Below, one piece after another: positions 44,072 through 53,133 of a DNA stretch of 56,777 bases (position 1 is its first letter; the number at the start of each line of letters is the position of its first letter). The translations under genes were made by a program, and so were the position numbers. This stretch comes from Chloroflexi bacterium HGW-Chloroflexi-8 (GTDB taxonomy: Bacteria > Chloroflexota > Anaerolineae > Anaerolineales > Anaerolineaceae). The DNA lies in assembly GCA_002841995.1 (NCBI GenBank), contig PHBS01000003.1, positions 1 to 56,777 on the forward strand, given 5' to 3'. A model generated the notes under the pieces. The model ran no database searches and had not been told where the DNA came from. It was given only the letters and a program-made list of their open reading frames with translations.

Positions 44072-44413
44072 ATGGAGATACTCAAATTACTAAATCTTGG
44101 TCTTCGCTTCTTGCTTGAGTTGTGCATACTTGTAATCTTTAGTTATTGGGGTTTTAAAACTGGTGGTAACGGTAAGTTGATGAAATTTCTGCTCGGAATT
44201 GGCAGTCCTATCCTGATCGCCATCATATGGGGAATCTTCCTCGCACCGAAATCTTCCATGCAGCTTGGTGAACCTTGGCTTCTTCTTTTGGAATTGATTA
44301 TCTTTGGTTTGACATGCTGGGCACTGTACAATACTGGTAATATCACCCTGACAGTAGCCTTTGGATTTATTTACATCCTCAATAAAATTCTCATAATTAT
44401 CTGGAGGCAATAA
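44072..44413 (+). CDS. YrdB/DUF2568 family membrane protein
   Basis: The 113-residue protein has four hydrophobic segments and the DUF2568 (YrdB) signature: 'NLGLRFLLELCILVIFSYWGFKTGG' (8-32), 'AIIWGIFLAPKSSMQLGEPWLLLLELIIFGLTCWALYNTG' (50-89), where WGxFxAPK is diagnostic. The family is of unknown function, small and membrane-bound. AAGGA lies eight bases before the ATG. Its stop overlaps the next start (TAATG), showing translational coupling with the SRPBCC gene. That pairing is informative because both would be made in equal amounts. Confidence 0.85.
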   Translation: MEILKLLNLGLRFLLELCILVIFSYWGFKTGGNGKLMKFLLGIGSPILIAIIWGIFLAPKSSMQLGEPWLLLLELIIFGLTCWALYNTGNITLTVAFGFIYILNKILIIIWRQ

Positions 44414-44847
44414 TGGACATTGACACCACTGCACCTGCTTTTTCACGAAAAGAAATCATCATAAACGCTCCTGTGGAAAAAGTTTGGCAAATACAAACTG
44501 ACATTGAGCACTGGAACAAATGGCAGCCTGATATCACTTCGGCAAAACTCGAAGGTGTGCTTGAGGCTGGCACAATCTTTCGCTGGAAGGCGAAGGGCTT
44601 GAATATCGTTTCTACGTTACATACAGTAAAACCGCATACGCAAATCGGTTGGTCAGGTCTCTCGCTTGGCATGTTAGCCATCCACAATTGGATGTTCGAA
44701 GCACGTGGAGAAACCACACACGTGATCACAGAAGAGTCCCTTTCGGGCTGGTTGACGCGTTTGATGATCTTTTTCAATCCTCGGTTTTTGGAAAGTTCAC
44801 TCGAAGCTTCGCTTAAAAACTTGAAATTCAAGGCAGAAAACAATTAA
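44413..44847 (+). CDS. SRPBCC-superfamily protein
   Basis: The 144-residue protein has a helix-grip fold: 'AFSRKEIIINAPVEKVWQIQTDIEHWNKWQPDIT' (9-42), which is the usual strand-helix opening with the W-x-x-W-x-P motif; 'LEAGTIFRWKAKGLNIVSTLHTVKPHTQIGWSG' in the middle; and a long C-terminal helix 'FLESSLEASLKNLKFKAE'. Such proteins bind hydrophobic ligands. GGAGGCAATA precedes its ATG, which overlaps the YrdB-like stop by one base. The protein is soluble. It is the second SRPBCC protein in the window, and is not notably close to the one at 24336-24767. Confidence 0.85.
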   Translation: MDIDTTAPAFSRKEIIINAPVEKVWQIQTDIEHWNKWQPDITSAKLEGVLEAGTIFRWKAKGLNIVSTLHTVKPHTQIGWSGLSLGMLAIHNWMFEARGETTHVITEESLSGWLTRLMIFFNPRFLESSLEASLKNLKFKAENN

Positions 44848-44930
44848 CTTCACTGGTCAAAACTGAAAACACATCCTCAACGCTATGTTTTCTTTACCAA
44901 ATTCGAATTTCGATATTTGCATGGAATAAT

Positions 44931-45968
44931 ATGACCGATTTCAATCTTCTTTTGGATCAACTCCGGACTGAATTGCGAACCCCCGCACTTGCCGCCATCG
45001 TAACCGATTCCCGTTCAATTCTTGCTGCCGGTGCTATAGGCGTCCGTCAGGCGAATCGAATTGAATCTGTCGAACTGACAGATTTGTTCCAGATTGGTTC
45101 AAACGCCAAAGCCATGACCGCAACGGTCTGTGCCATGCTGGTTGAACAAGGGATTCTGAGTTGGGATTTGACGCCTGCTGCTGTCTTTACTGAATTGGCG
45201 AGAACCATACTCCCGGAATACCACCAAATAACTTTGGAAATGCTACTTAGCCATACATCGGGAATTCCACCTTATACGGATACAGATGAACCAGACTTCA
45301 TCCTGCCCGATTTTGACTTCCTTTCAATTACGAGTCATATCCAACATTTTGCTAATTTTCTCATGACATCCTGCCCTATCTTGGGTCGCCCAGGAGAAAA
45401 GGTAATGTATTCCAATGCGGGGTGCAGCTTAGCGGCAGCAATGGCGGAACGTGTAAGCGGGCAGATGTGGAGCGAATTGATACAGGATCGGTTGTTTCAT
45501 CCGTTCAACTTCCGTGGCTATGTGGGTTATGAACATCCCGCCCGAATCTCTCCCGACCAACCTTGGGGGCATATCCTCGATGAAGGTGGGGTTTTCCTTC
45601 CACATTCACCGAAGGAAAATCTTATTCCGGCCTGCCTTGTACCGGCTGGTGATATGTGTATTTCGATGCCTGAGTACGCCCGTTTTTTACAAATGCAATT
45701 GGATATACTTCGGGACCAGCTCTCATCGTTTGCACCACTTTTCAATCATGGCAAACCCGGCGTTGGGGCGGGATGGGGTGTCAACTATTTGCGCGGAATG
45801 GAATCTTTAGGCTTATTCAGTTTGCATGCCGGTTCCACCGGTACATTTTTTGCCATAGCAGCTCTTTCACATCAACATTCGCTTGGTTTTTCCATCGTTG
45901 TCAACGGTGGATTGTCGGAGATGTCCTCGGCACTTAAAATGGTGATTTCTTCATGGGTAAACTCATGA
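44931..45968 (+). CDS. Class C beta-lactamase-like serine hydrolase
   Basis: The 345-residue protein has the penicillin-binding-protein fold seen in class C beta-lactamases and esterases. 'LFQIGSNAKAMTATVCAMLV' (52-71) contains Ser57-x-x-Lys60; 'EKVMYSNAGCSLAAAMAERV' carries Tyr160-x-Asn162; and 'LFSLHAGSTGTFFA' near 303 provides the HxG in place of KTG. 'LLSHTSGIPPY' is another family block. There is no signal peptide, so it is likely cytoplasmic or a peptidase/esterase and not a periplasmic beta-lactamase. It is fourth in the run of five plus-strand genes and is followed after 39 bases by another hydrolase. The substrate is unknown. Confidence 0.9.
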   Translation: MTDFNLLLDQLRTELRTPALAAIVTDSRSILAAGAIGVRQANRIESVELTDLFQIGSNAKAMTATVCAMLVEQGILSWDLTPAAVFTELARTILPEYHQITLEMLLSHTSGIPPYTDTDEPDFILPDFDFLSITSHIQHFANFLMTSCPILGRPGEKVMYSNAGCSLAAAMAERVSGQMWSELIQDRLFHPFNFRGYVGYEHPARISPDQPWGHILDEGGVFLPHSPKENLIPACLVPAGDMCISMPEYARFLQMQLDILRDQLSSFAPLFNHGKPGVGAGWGVNYLRGMESLGLFSLHAGSTGTFFAIAALSHQHSLGFSIVVNGGLSEMSSALKMVISSWVNS

Positions 45969-46007
45969 TTTTCCCTTGCGTCCCAATCCCATGAACTGGA
46001 TGACCTT

Positions 46008-47822
46008 ATGCGCAGACTTATATCCATTTCTGTTTTGATTGTCCTTCTAGCGTCGATCCGGCCTGTTTTTGCAGTCACAACCGACATGATGTTAGAAGCG
46101 ACAGCTTGTCCGTTTGATTTTCCAACCGATCTGGATGTAACCTGCGGGGAGTTGAGCGTCCCTGAAAACCGGCTCCAGACAACAGGTCGAAACATCACTC
46201 TACCCTTCGCTGTAATTCATAGCCCGAACCCGAATCCAAGCCCTGACCCGATCATCTATACATCCTCTGGTGGACCTGGACTGGGTGCATTCGGCGCTTG
46301 GCGGCATCTTGCATACAATTTTAACTTTCTTGCGACACGCGATATCATCTTACTCGAACAACGCGGCACGCGTTGGTCAGAGCCGTACCTCAACTGTCCT
46401 GACCTGAGCATGGCAATGTTTGAAAACCTGACTCGTGTTCTGCGGCGTGAAGATGAGATAGCTTACGAAGTGCAAGCCGCACTGACGTGTCGTGATGGAT
46501 TGCATGCAAAGGGCATTGACTTGAACGCATATAACACACTCGAAAGTGTCGCCGATCTGGAAGACCTGCGGACTATGTTGGGTATCGAGCAGTGGAACTT
46601 TGTCGGATCTTCCTATGCTGCGCGCATCGGTTTGACATTTGCGCGTCTGTATACCGAAAGCTTGCGGAGCTTGGTGCTGGATTCAGTCTATGACCCTTCA
46701 GTGAATTTCATCGAAGCTCGGGTTCCATCGTTGGCTCAGGTTTTGGAGCAATTATTTGCTGCCTGTGGTGACAACACAGATTGTTTTCAAGTCTATCCAA
46801 ATATTGAAAGCCATTTTTATGAAGTGATTGCCCGTGCCAATGAAAATCCTATCAGTGTTGATATAAATCACCCACGCACAGGCGAACCTGTCACGGTACA
46901 ACTGACAGGTGACGACCTTGTTCTGGGTGTTTTCAACGCTCTACGGGATCCTCGCCTCCTTCCTTTTGTACCATTTGTGATTGAAGAGATCTATGCTGGA
47001 AATATGAGCGTGATCACACCGTTAGCGCAGAATGGATTTGCATCCTTATTCAATACACCGCTTGGTATTTATTACGCTGTTGAATGTGCGGAGGAATATC
47101 CCTTTAATGATATTGATCGCCAGCAGGTAGTAGCTCAACAATATGCGGGTTTGGAAAATTTTCTCCCCACTCCATCCGACCCATACATCTGCAAAGCTTG
47201 GGGTGCCAAGCCTGTGGATGCGTCCTTCCGTGAGCCTGTCTCGAATGCTGTCCCAGCACTAATCTTAAGCGGCGAGTATGATGCGGTCACATCTGCTACA
47301 ATCAGCCAGCAAACAGCTTCCCGTTTACAAAATGCTGTATATGTCAGCGCACCAGGATTAAGTCATGCCGTGATGGATGTGGATACTTGCTCCCACAAGA
47401 TGGCTTCGGTGTTTATCGAATCTCCGGCTTCGTTTTCTCCTGGCATGTGCCAGCCAGGGACTGAAACCCTAAAATTTGTCACTAATAGAGAGGTATTGAG
47501 TACACCGATCGTCTATCTGATAGCGATTAAACTCAATTCGGCAGCTGTAATTGCTATTCCAGCGATTACGGCGGTCTTTTCGCTCATTGGTTTGGTGATT
47601 GGCTTAAGGAAACAGGCAGCTGCTCTGATTATTGCTATTGCCTCTTTCCTATTCACGTTCTTCACCGGAATGGTCTATCTGGTCATGAGTGTAGACTCGG
47701 TCCTTTTGGGATTTGGACTACCTATTACGTTGATATGGGTACTTGTTGTGGCGCTGTTCGTCTCGGTTTTTATTACCATGATTGCAAAAAAGATTGTTTT
47801 GTCAGTGTCAAGATTGCGATGA
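46008..47822 (+). CDS. Secreted alpha/beta hydrolase (TAP-like peptidase) with C-terminal membrane anchor
   Basis: The 604-residue protein has a signal peptide (1-22, LISISVLIVLLASIRPVFA), then an alpha/beta hydrolase of the tripeptidyl/prolyl aminopeptidase kind: 'CGELSVPENR', 'IIYTSSGGPGLGAFGAW' (oxyanion region, 82-98), 'IILLEQRGTRWSEP' (113-126), and 'WNFVGSSYAARIGL' with nucleophile Ser202. The C-terminal TAP-like part has 'ALILSGEYDAVTS' (catalytic Asp) and 'GLSHAVMD' (His). Three hydrophobic helices (about 505-595) end the protein, which would hold it in the membrane with the catalytic domain outside. The anchor is unusual for the family, which usually stops after the TAP domain. It is last in the five-gene run. 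Confidence 0.9.
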   Translation: MRRLISISVLIVLLASIRPVFAVTTDMMLEATACPFDFPTDLDVTCGELSVPENRLQTTGRNITLPFAVIHSPNPNPSPDPIIYTSSGGPGLGAFGAWRHLAYNFNFLATRDIILLEQRGTRWSEPYLNCPDLSMAMFENLTRVLRREDEIAYEVQAALTCRDGLHAKGIDLNAYNTLESVADLEDLRTMLGIEQWNFVGSSYAARIGLTFARLYTESLRSLVLDSVYDPSVNFIEARVPSLAQVLEQLFAACGDNTDCFQVYPNIESHFYEVIARANENPISVDINHPRTGEPVTVQLTGDDLVLGVFNALRDPRLLPFVPFVIEEIYAGNMSVITPLAQNGFASLFNTPLGIYYAVECAEEYPFNDIDRQQVVAQQYAGLENFLPTPSDPYICKAWGAKPVDASFREPVSNAVPALILSGEYDAVTSATISQQTASRLQNAVYVSAPGLSHAVMDVDTCSHKMASVFIESPASFSPGMCQPGTETLKFVTNREVLSTPIVYLIAIKLNSAAVIAIPAITAVFSLIGLVIGLRKQAAALIIAIASFLFTFFTGMVYLVMSVDSVLLGFGLPITLIWVLVVALFVSVFITMIAKKIVLSVSRLR

Positions 47823-48387
47823 CTCAAGTCTAAGCCTGGTAAAGGAAGAAGGGATTCAAATAATCGTTTGCCAGAAGTGCTTAGGATGAACATATCGATC
47901 TCTCCAGTGCTCTGTGAATGAATACCATGATTCCTGATATGCTCCAAATATAATGAAAAAGAGCCTTCCATCTTTGGAAAGTGGGCTGCTTATTTCTATT
48001 CTAAGCTTTCAAAATAGTACCTATATCTAGGTGTCCAAATGACATACCCTTTCAGGGAACTTTTCCAACGAAACCCACGCGGCAGATGTGAGGGTAAAGA
48101 TGTAACGGTTTGCATTAGCAGCGGCTGGAGAGAAAAAGGCATAGCAATGGAAACCCATAAGAGTTTAGGAACAATTTTCAAAAAATGCACAGGGTCTCAG
48201 CCATCTGATGCACGTTTTTTTTTGTTTGTAGATTGTTCAAGACTAGTGCCTGAAATAATGTTGCTGCCAGGTAGAATAAATTTTGCATACAACCATATCG
48301 TTGCTATTGACCGGCCAATATCATCTGCCAAATAATCACGAACCAATTTCAACCAACTAAAAAGAAATTCTTTTTGTAGTTAAAACA
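47823..48387. other. Intergenic region, no supported gene
   Basis: 560 bases between the convergent hydrolase and AraC genes. A plus-strand frame (48039-48335) and minus-strand fragments (such as SIATIWLYAKFILPGSNIIS near 48310) exist but have no ribosome binding site or recognised family. A small hairpin TTCCA/TGGAA lies at about 47967-47980. It may contain decayed coding sequence. Confidence 0.35.
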
Positions 48388-48416
48388 AGAAACCACTCCT
48401 TGGAAGAGTGGTTTCT
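48388..48416 (-). terminator. Terminator of the AraC-DinB gene
   Basis: AGAAACCACTC (48388-48398) and GAGTGGTTTCT (48406-48416) form a perfect 11-bp stem with a 7-nt loop, 16 bases past the minus-strand stop at 48433. On that strand TTGTTTTAACT follows, giving a reasonable U-rich tail. Confidence 0.75.
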
Positions 48417-48432
48417 AATCGGATTATCGCAT

Positions 48433-49368
48433 TTATGAGGCAAGTGCGCGTTGCCATTCAATCGGGTCACCGCTGCCAAAGTCCTCAATGCCAAAATGTT
48501 CGAAAGCCTCGATCACCACTGTCCGGCGGTAAGCCGAAAAGGTGATTACATGGGCAATCATACCGGTATAGGTGAAGGTCTCAGGTGGTTTGCAGACCAT
48601 ATCGATAAAACTGGCATTCCACAAATTTTCGTCACGAACCTTGTCAACCAGGGATGCAAATTCAACGAAGGCAGAATCAAGGCGTTTGAGCATGCCTGTG
48701 ATGGATTTGTCCGGGTTCATTGTCGCAGGGCTTCCGTGAACAGTATCCATCCATACCTCCTTAGTAAAGACGAGGCGATTTAGCAATTCACGCAGAGTCT
48801 TTACTTCGCTGAGGTAAGAAAGGGGATTACCGATCCCTTCGAGTGGCTCATCAAGCTGGGCATCCTGGAGAGATTGCGCTTTCTCCAAGAATCGGCGTGT
48901 CAACCACAGATCATGTTTTATGAATATATCAGTAAGGTCCATTGTGTCTCCTTTTTCCATCTGCCGTGTGAAACGGATTGCCGCCCCCACAACAGGATCA
49001 TAGTGGATATCATTTGGAGTGGAGAAAAACCAATTTGGCGGATGAGCGTTCCGAAAGTGGCTGGGAGGAACACCCGCGACTTTTCGAAAGGCGCGTGAGA
49101 AACCTTCAAGTGAGTCAAAGCCTGATTCAAAGGCGAGCTCTGTGACCGCGCGATCATTCTGCAGAAGATGATAGGCAGCACGTTCGAGCCTGTGCCTTCG
49201 CCGGCAATTGCTCGGACTCTCACCTGTTAATTGGCGAAACATACGTTGGAAGTAAAAACGGCTGTAGTGCGCATCCCGGGCAAGTGCATCACCACCCTTT
49301 ATCTCATCCAGACGTTTGCCAACCAGGTCAGCCAGTTTGTCAGTGGTTGTACGGTTTTTCGTCTCCAT
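48433..49368 (-). CDS. AraC-type regulator fused to DinB-like domain
   Basis: The 311-residue protein starts with a double helix-turn-helix of AraC type (about 8-106): 'LARDAHYSRFYFQRMFRQLTGESPSNCRRRHRLERAAYHLLQNDRAVTELAFESGFDSLEGFSRAFRKVAGVPPSHFR'. After a linker comes a C-terminal four-helix DinB-like domain (about 142-300): 'LTDIFIKHDLWLTRRFLEKA', 'TLRELLNRLVFTKEVWMDTV', 'TYTGMIAHVITFSAYRRTVVIEAFEHFG', with His residues at positions where DinB proteins bind metal. HTH-first order is unusual for AraC proteins and suggests that the DinB part senses a ligand or metal. No ribosome binding site is clear. A strong terminator follows. The target is unknown; it may be autoregulated. Confidence 0.88.
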   Translation of the reverse strand: METKNRTTTDKLADLVGKRLDEIKGGDALARDAHYSRFYFQRMFRQLTGESPSNCRRRHRLERAAYHLLQNDRAVTELAFESGFDSLEGFSRAFRKVAGVPPSHFRNAHPPNWFFSTPNDIHYDPVVGAAIRFTRQMEKGDTMDLTDIFIKHDLWLTRRFLEKAQSLQDAQLDEPLEGIGNPLSYLSEVKTLRELLNRLVFTKEVWMDTVHGSPATMNPDKSITGMLKRLDSAFVEFASLVDKVRDENLWNASFIDMVCKPPETFTYTGMIAHVITFSAYRRTVVIEAFEHFGIEDFGSGDPIEWQRALAS

Positions 49369-50126
49369 GAGTTCATTGTATTCAGAATAACCTATGTTGC
49401 TTGACCAAAATTGCTCAATTTATTGCCGCGATAAAAAAGTTTCATTGTTCTTCTTTCAAATCTTTGTTTCAAACACAAGCCTTTTGGTCAATGAATCTGC
49501 AGTCTTGATTTGCTTTTATAAGAAACTGACAATCTATTAATTATACGGACTCTTTATTCGCAGCAATTATGACGTATAACCAATCAGAAGAAGCGTATAA
49601 AACTTGATTATTTCAACAATCGATTGCATCTCAATTAAAAAAAATTTTATAGGTGCGCCTTTTAAAAACTTACATTTATCTTCCCTAAAATCAAGATCGC
49701 TCTTCGTCGAGGTTTGCGATGCCATTTGTTTGAAGCATTATTCCTTATACACCGAGAATACCAATGTTCAATGGTGAAAACGGAATAATTTGTTTCTTAA
49801 CAAACGTTTTCCAGTTTAAATGAGAGCTGTTTCAATCGAAGTTTTACTCACATGTTAGGCAAAAAACCTTCCATTTTTTGATTTCATTTCATATTATATT
49901 TTTTGTCCTGGGTGAATCGCACCAGTCTGGATTTATACCTGTACATACAACTCAGTACGCGGGGGTGAAGGTGGTTTTCAAATGCCGTAGGTTAGCGGAT
50001 TGTGGACAAGCGCGGATTCTGGTTGGGAACAGGAAAGACACTGTGAAGAAAGATGCTTATTAATTGCGCAGACTCCCAAGAACCGCTGCAAGCATTGTTA
50101 AGTTGCATACACCAGCTCATCCTTTG
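49369..50126. other. Long intergenic region, no supported gene
   Basis: 758 bases between the AraC start and the end of the PEP-mutase-like gene. It is AT-rich except for about 49915-50090, which is near 50% GC and includes a plus-strand frame (49878-50063) without family match or ribosome binding site. This patch may be a remnant of foreign sequence. Confidence 0.35.
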
Positions 50127-51002
50127 TTAACGGATATCCTTCATTCCTATTGCCATTTTATAGGCCATTACAGCGTCAGGACGCGGGGTTAAGGCGTCTA
50201 ACAAAATATTGTAAGTCCCTGTTTTTGAAAGTTCATCAGCAACTTTTTTAATGAGAGCTAAGGTAGCTTTCATTAAGCTTGAACCAAGACTTACACGGGC
50301 AACACCTAAATCCTGTAGTTCACTTATCGATAGGGGTAATCCTTCCCCCATTGTAGGGTTTGAAAGAATATTTATTGGAGCATTAATTTCTCTTGCCAAC
50401 GTTGAAATCATTTCTTTTTCCCATACAGGTTGGATAAATATGCAATCGGCTCCAGCTTCCCGGTATTTATTGCCTCGCTTAATTGATTCACGTAAATGAT
50501 CTTGTGGCGAGCCTGACGAAACGTAAAACGAATCGGTTCTGGCATTAATCACTAAATGAAAACCCAGTGAATTTGATAACTCACGGATTGCTGATATTCT
50601 TTCAGAAAATTCTGTCTCGTCAATTAAGGTTGGATTTAAGTCGATACTGTCTTCAATATTTATCCCAACAATTCCTGTAGCAATTATCTTGCTAACTGAA
50701 TCAATGATTTCATTTATGTCATTTCCATATCCGGCTTCTATATCCACTGTTACCGGAACTTTTACTCCATTTACGATTCCTGAAATTGTTTCTATCATTT
50801 CTGATAATTGAATTACCTGATTGTCAGGGTAACCTAAAGATGCAGCTATTCCCATGCTTGTTGTCGCGATTGCTTTATAGCCGCATGCTTCGATTAATTT
50901 GGAACTCCCGGCATCCCACGAGTTTAGCAGAACCAGTATTTCTTTATCATGATGATAATTTAAGAACTGTTCGGCTTTTTCCTTCTGAGAAATTGAAACC
51001 AT
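50127..51002 (-). CDS. Isocitrate lyase/PEP mutase-family protein
   Basis: The 291-residue protein is a PEP mutase/isocitrate lyase superfamily barrel: 'ILVLLNSWDAGSSKLIEACGYKAIATTSMGIAASLGYPD' (22-60), 'VPVTVDIEAGYGND' (82-95) with the metal-binding Asp/Glu, 'GIVGINIEDS' (108-117), 'LVINARTDSFY' (153-163), and 'ADCIFIQPVWEKEMI'. The 'VDxExGYG' and 'INARTD' motifs mark the phosphonomutase-like branch, which includes C-C and P-C bond lyases such as oxaloacetate hydrolase and carboxyvinyl-phosphonate mutase. The isocitrate-lyase KKCGH motif is absent. No phosphonate genes lie nearby, so a carbon-carbon lyase role is more likely. AAGGATC precedes the ATG, and a small gene overlaps its promoter region 34 bases upstream. 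Confidence 0.9.
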   Translation of the reverse strand: MVSISQKEKAEQFLNYHHDKEILVLLNSWDAGSSKLIEACGYKAIATTSMGIAASLGYPDNQVIQLSEMIETISGIVNGVKVPVTVDIEAGYGNDINEIIDSVSKIIATGIVGINIEDSIDLNPTLIDETEFSERISAIRELSNSLGFHLVINARTDSFYVSSGSPQDHLRESIKRGNKYREAGADCIFIQPVWEKEMISTLAREINAPINILSNPTMGEGLPLSISELQDLGVARVSLGSSLMKATLALIKKVADELSKTGTYNILLDALTPRPDAVMAYKMAIGMKDIR

Positions 51003-51036
51003 AATATGATCCTTTCGAATTTATAAGCAGGCAAAC

Positions 51037-51381
51037 TTACTTCCTGGCGATATCGACTAAGATTTCCATTGCTGGTATCGTTCCTATATGCTTAAACCAG
51101 TGCTTGGTGTTCTCTTCATTGGGCCAACTCAATAACTGAAAAGATTCCTTACCTATTCTATTTTGTTGGTCAATGATCATTTCTTGGGCTATGGAAACCA
51201 TTCCCGGCATTTCTTTGTGATCGTGAATCGGACATAAAACACCCCCAGGCTCATCAGTCACAATACGTCTTCGAAGATGGCGCTCTGCCATGATCACTAT
51301 TTCAGAGAAATGTTCAAGCTCTGCTTTCAGTTTCAACGCAACACCTTTTGTCTCAGGTGCCGCTTGCTTGTTTGTTATCAT
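51037..51381 (-). CDS. Hypothetical protein
   Basis: A 114-residue frame just 34 bases upstream of the PEP-mutase-like gene on the same strand. The first 40 residues look helical (LKLKAELEHFSEIVIMAERHLRR); the remainder has 'LCPIHDHKEMPGMVSIAQEM' and 'HWFKHIGTIPAMEILVDIARK'. A Cys, several His and Asp residues (CPIHDH) could bind metal. No family was recognised and only a weak AAGAAAC element precedes the ATG. The short gap to the next gene suggests an operon. It could also be the remnant of a longer gene. Confidence 0.5.
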   Translation of the reverse strand: MITNKQAAPETKGVALKLKAELEHFSEIVIMAERHLRRRIVTDEPGGVLCPIHDHKEMPGMVSIAQEMIIDQQNRIGKESFQLLSWPNEENTKHWFKHIGTIPAMEILVDIARK

Positions 51382-52092
51382 TGTTTCTTAGCTGTACGCC
51401 TTGCCATTCTATCTATTAATCATCCAAACGGATACTGCACTTCATTTCTGGTGTATATCTACCATATATATACATTAAATCATAATGAATTACTCCATAC
51501 TGTGTAATCCCTCCCTAAATCAAGAAAACACATCACGTAGAGTCATCATGAATTCCACCCGAACCCTCATTCCTACAGCACCAAGAAAACCCATGTTCAC
51601 AGGTTGTGTTGGGATGTTTTGTTTTATAAAACAATGCCTCCGGCTTGATTGAGCGCTGGATAGATTGAAGTCTTCACCACAAGTTTGGTGCAAATATGAA
51701 AAATGAGTGCCCCCATTTTTGGAAGGTGCTTTGTATCAAATATATTTTTATTCTGGGTTTGAAGCACCGGTCTAGACGGATAACCGTATAGTTAACTCAT
51801 TCTATGGAGGAGATTTAAGGATAAACTTTAAAAGGCTGTTGTTAAGGGTGGTGGATGCATGTGGGGATCTGCCGCTGTCCTGTAAAAAGACTCAAAATCA
51901 GAAAAATGTCTTAATTAAGCGACGTGTAACCATTGTCTGAAACGCGTGATGTTAGGTGCACTGACCATATTCCATCCAATTTGATGGTTGAAAACCGACC
52001 AACTTGCCAATCTTGAACAAATATTGCCCACGATTATATTTTTGTAATAACTTAAATGAGTGAAATTATTATGTTCCGTTTTACTGATTGGA
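51382..52092. other. Long intergenic region, possibly decayed genes
   Basis: 710 bases between minus-strand genes. TTGTTTTATAAAACAA at 51619-51634 is a perfect 16-base palindrome. A minus-strand frame without start codon (about 51730-51527) reads protein-like (APSKNGGTHFSYLHQTCGED), and another near 52020-51916 reads LASWSVFNHQIGWNMVSAPN; both may be remnants. No functional gene is supported. Confidence 0.35.
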
Positions 52093-52512
52093 TCATGCAG
52101 CATCATGGTTTGGAATAGGTGCGATAACATTTGCATGACGTGCAATCATGTGCCATTCTGTACCTTGTTTCCTCCAAATATTTGTGAACCGCCGTTCAAC
52201 AGTCATTCCTGCACGTGGTGCGTCCCCGATTGGCTCTACTAACTCAGCACCCATAACAATAGCGATGTCAGCATTGATTCGGATCGACTCAATTCTCCGC
52301 TCGAATGCTGTATAGCCGATCAACCCTTGTTTGATCAGCGCCAAAACATTTCCCCGGCTCGTCGATATTTTGTTTTGTGGATTGTTTACAATAAATTCTT
52401 CCGACCACAAGCGCTCTAGTGTGGACACATCTTGTTTGAGAACTGCCTGACACTCTTGTTCTTCGAGCTGTCGGATCACGACTTCATCATTGCTTAAGTT
52501 TTCTTTTCTCAT
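52093..52512 (-). CDS. NTF2-like (DUF4440/SnoaL-type) protein
   Basis: The 139-residue protein has the cone-shaped NTF2 fold pattern: helices 'EVVIRQLEEQECQAVLKQDVSTLERLWSEEFIVNNP' (10-45), where 'LxxLWxDDFxvNxP' is the typical DUF4440 block, then 'KISTSRGNVLALIKQGLIGYTAFERRIESIRINADIAIVMGAE', and strands 'MTVERRFTNIWRKQGTEWHMIARHANVI'. Such proteins are isomerases, hydrolases or binding proteins for small hydrophobic molecules. AAGGAT lies before the ATG. A single-gene unit. The fold call is firm, the ligand unknown. Confidence 0.88.
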   Translation of the reverse strand: MRKENLSNDEVVIRQLEEQECQAVLKQDVSTLERLWSEEFIVNNPQNKISTSRGNVLALIKQGLIGYTAFERRIESIRINADIAIVMGAELVEPIGDAPRAGMTVERRFTNIWRKQGTEWHMIARHANVIAPIPNHDAA

Positions 52513-52612
52513 GATGTAATCCTTCCTTTATATCTAACAGGAAAACCCGCTTCTGCAAATAATCAATTAAATAAGAGGGTGGTTTTTTAGACGTTTTTTT
52601 TGATTAACAATA

Positions 52613-52771
52613 TCAAATCCCACCGGTCGAAATGTATTCCGACCAATTCGTTTGGATGAGAAAGCAGGAGATTTTCATCACCCTGGCACCAAGTGACACC
52701 TGATTCACGCGCTGTCCACTTGAATTAATACTACCCAAAACATTTTCTGATTGTTGGCATATATTTACCAT
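52613..52771 (-). CDS. Short ORF with ribosome binding site, unsupported by family
   Basis: A 52-codon minus-strand frame reads MVNICQQSENVLGSINSSGQ and continues to GGI. AGGAG stands eight bases in front of its ATG, better than chance. The product has no recognisable domain and may be a small protein or a remnant. It is the only candidate in the 620 bases between 52513 and 53133; the rest of that stretch shows no gene. Confidence 0.25.
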   Translation of the reverse strand: MVNICQQSENVLGSINSSGQRVNQVSLGARVMKISCFLIQTNWSEYISTGGI

Positions 52772-53133
52772 TTCATTTTCTCCTGGAGGATTTTGACCAC
52801 AATGCAGATTTGATAGAGGACGATTTTTCTGCCTTTTATTGGGATGCTTAATCTTATTTATCGTTTTTTTCCAGGGAATCCAATCAGCTCAAAATCGATG
52901 TACGCATTTACGCAGCAGTTACCAGCATTTTGTGCTCACTTTGTTGTCTGACCTTGTGTATCGGTAAAACTCTTCCAATCCTGCTATGGCATGGTTGTCG
53001 CATTTCAATAACCTATTTTCAATGCTACCAATGACTAAAAACGAAAACAACTCGATGAATAATGTCAATGATCAGGCTATTTAATTGAGTTACCCCGCGT
53101 ATTTCAAACTTGACAGAATGTTTGCACAAGAGC
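52772..53133. other. Intergenic region, no gene seen
   Basis: AT-rich sequence between the short ORF and the end of the second DUF1801 gene. No repeats, terminators or coding frames were recognised. Confidence 0.4.

Noticed and set aside
44931-45968. Calling the serine hydrolase a beta-lactamase conferring resistance
   Set aside because: No signal peptide and HxG in place of KTG; many such proteins are esterases or peptidases, so only the fold is claimed.
48039-48335. 98-residue plus-strand frame between the hydrolase and AraC genes
   Set aside because: No ribosome binding site, no family likeness, mixed composition.
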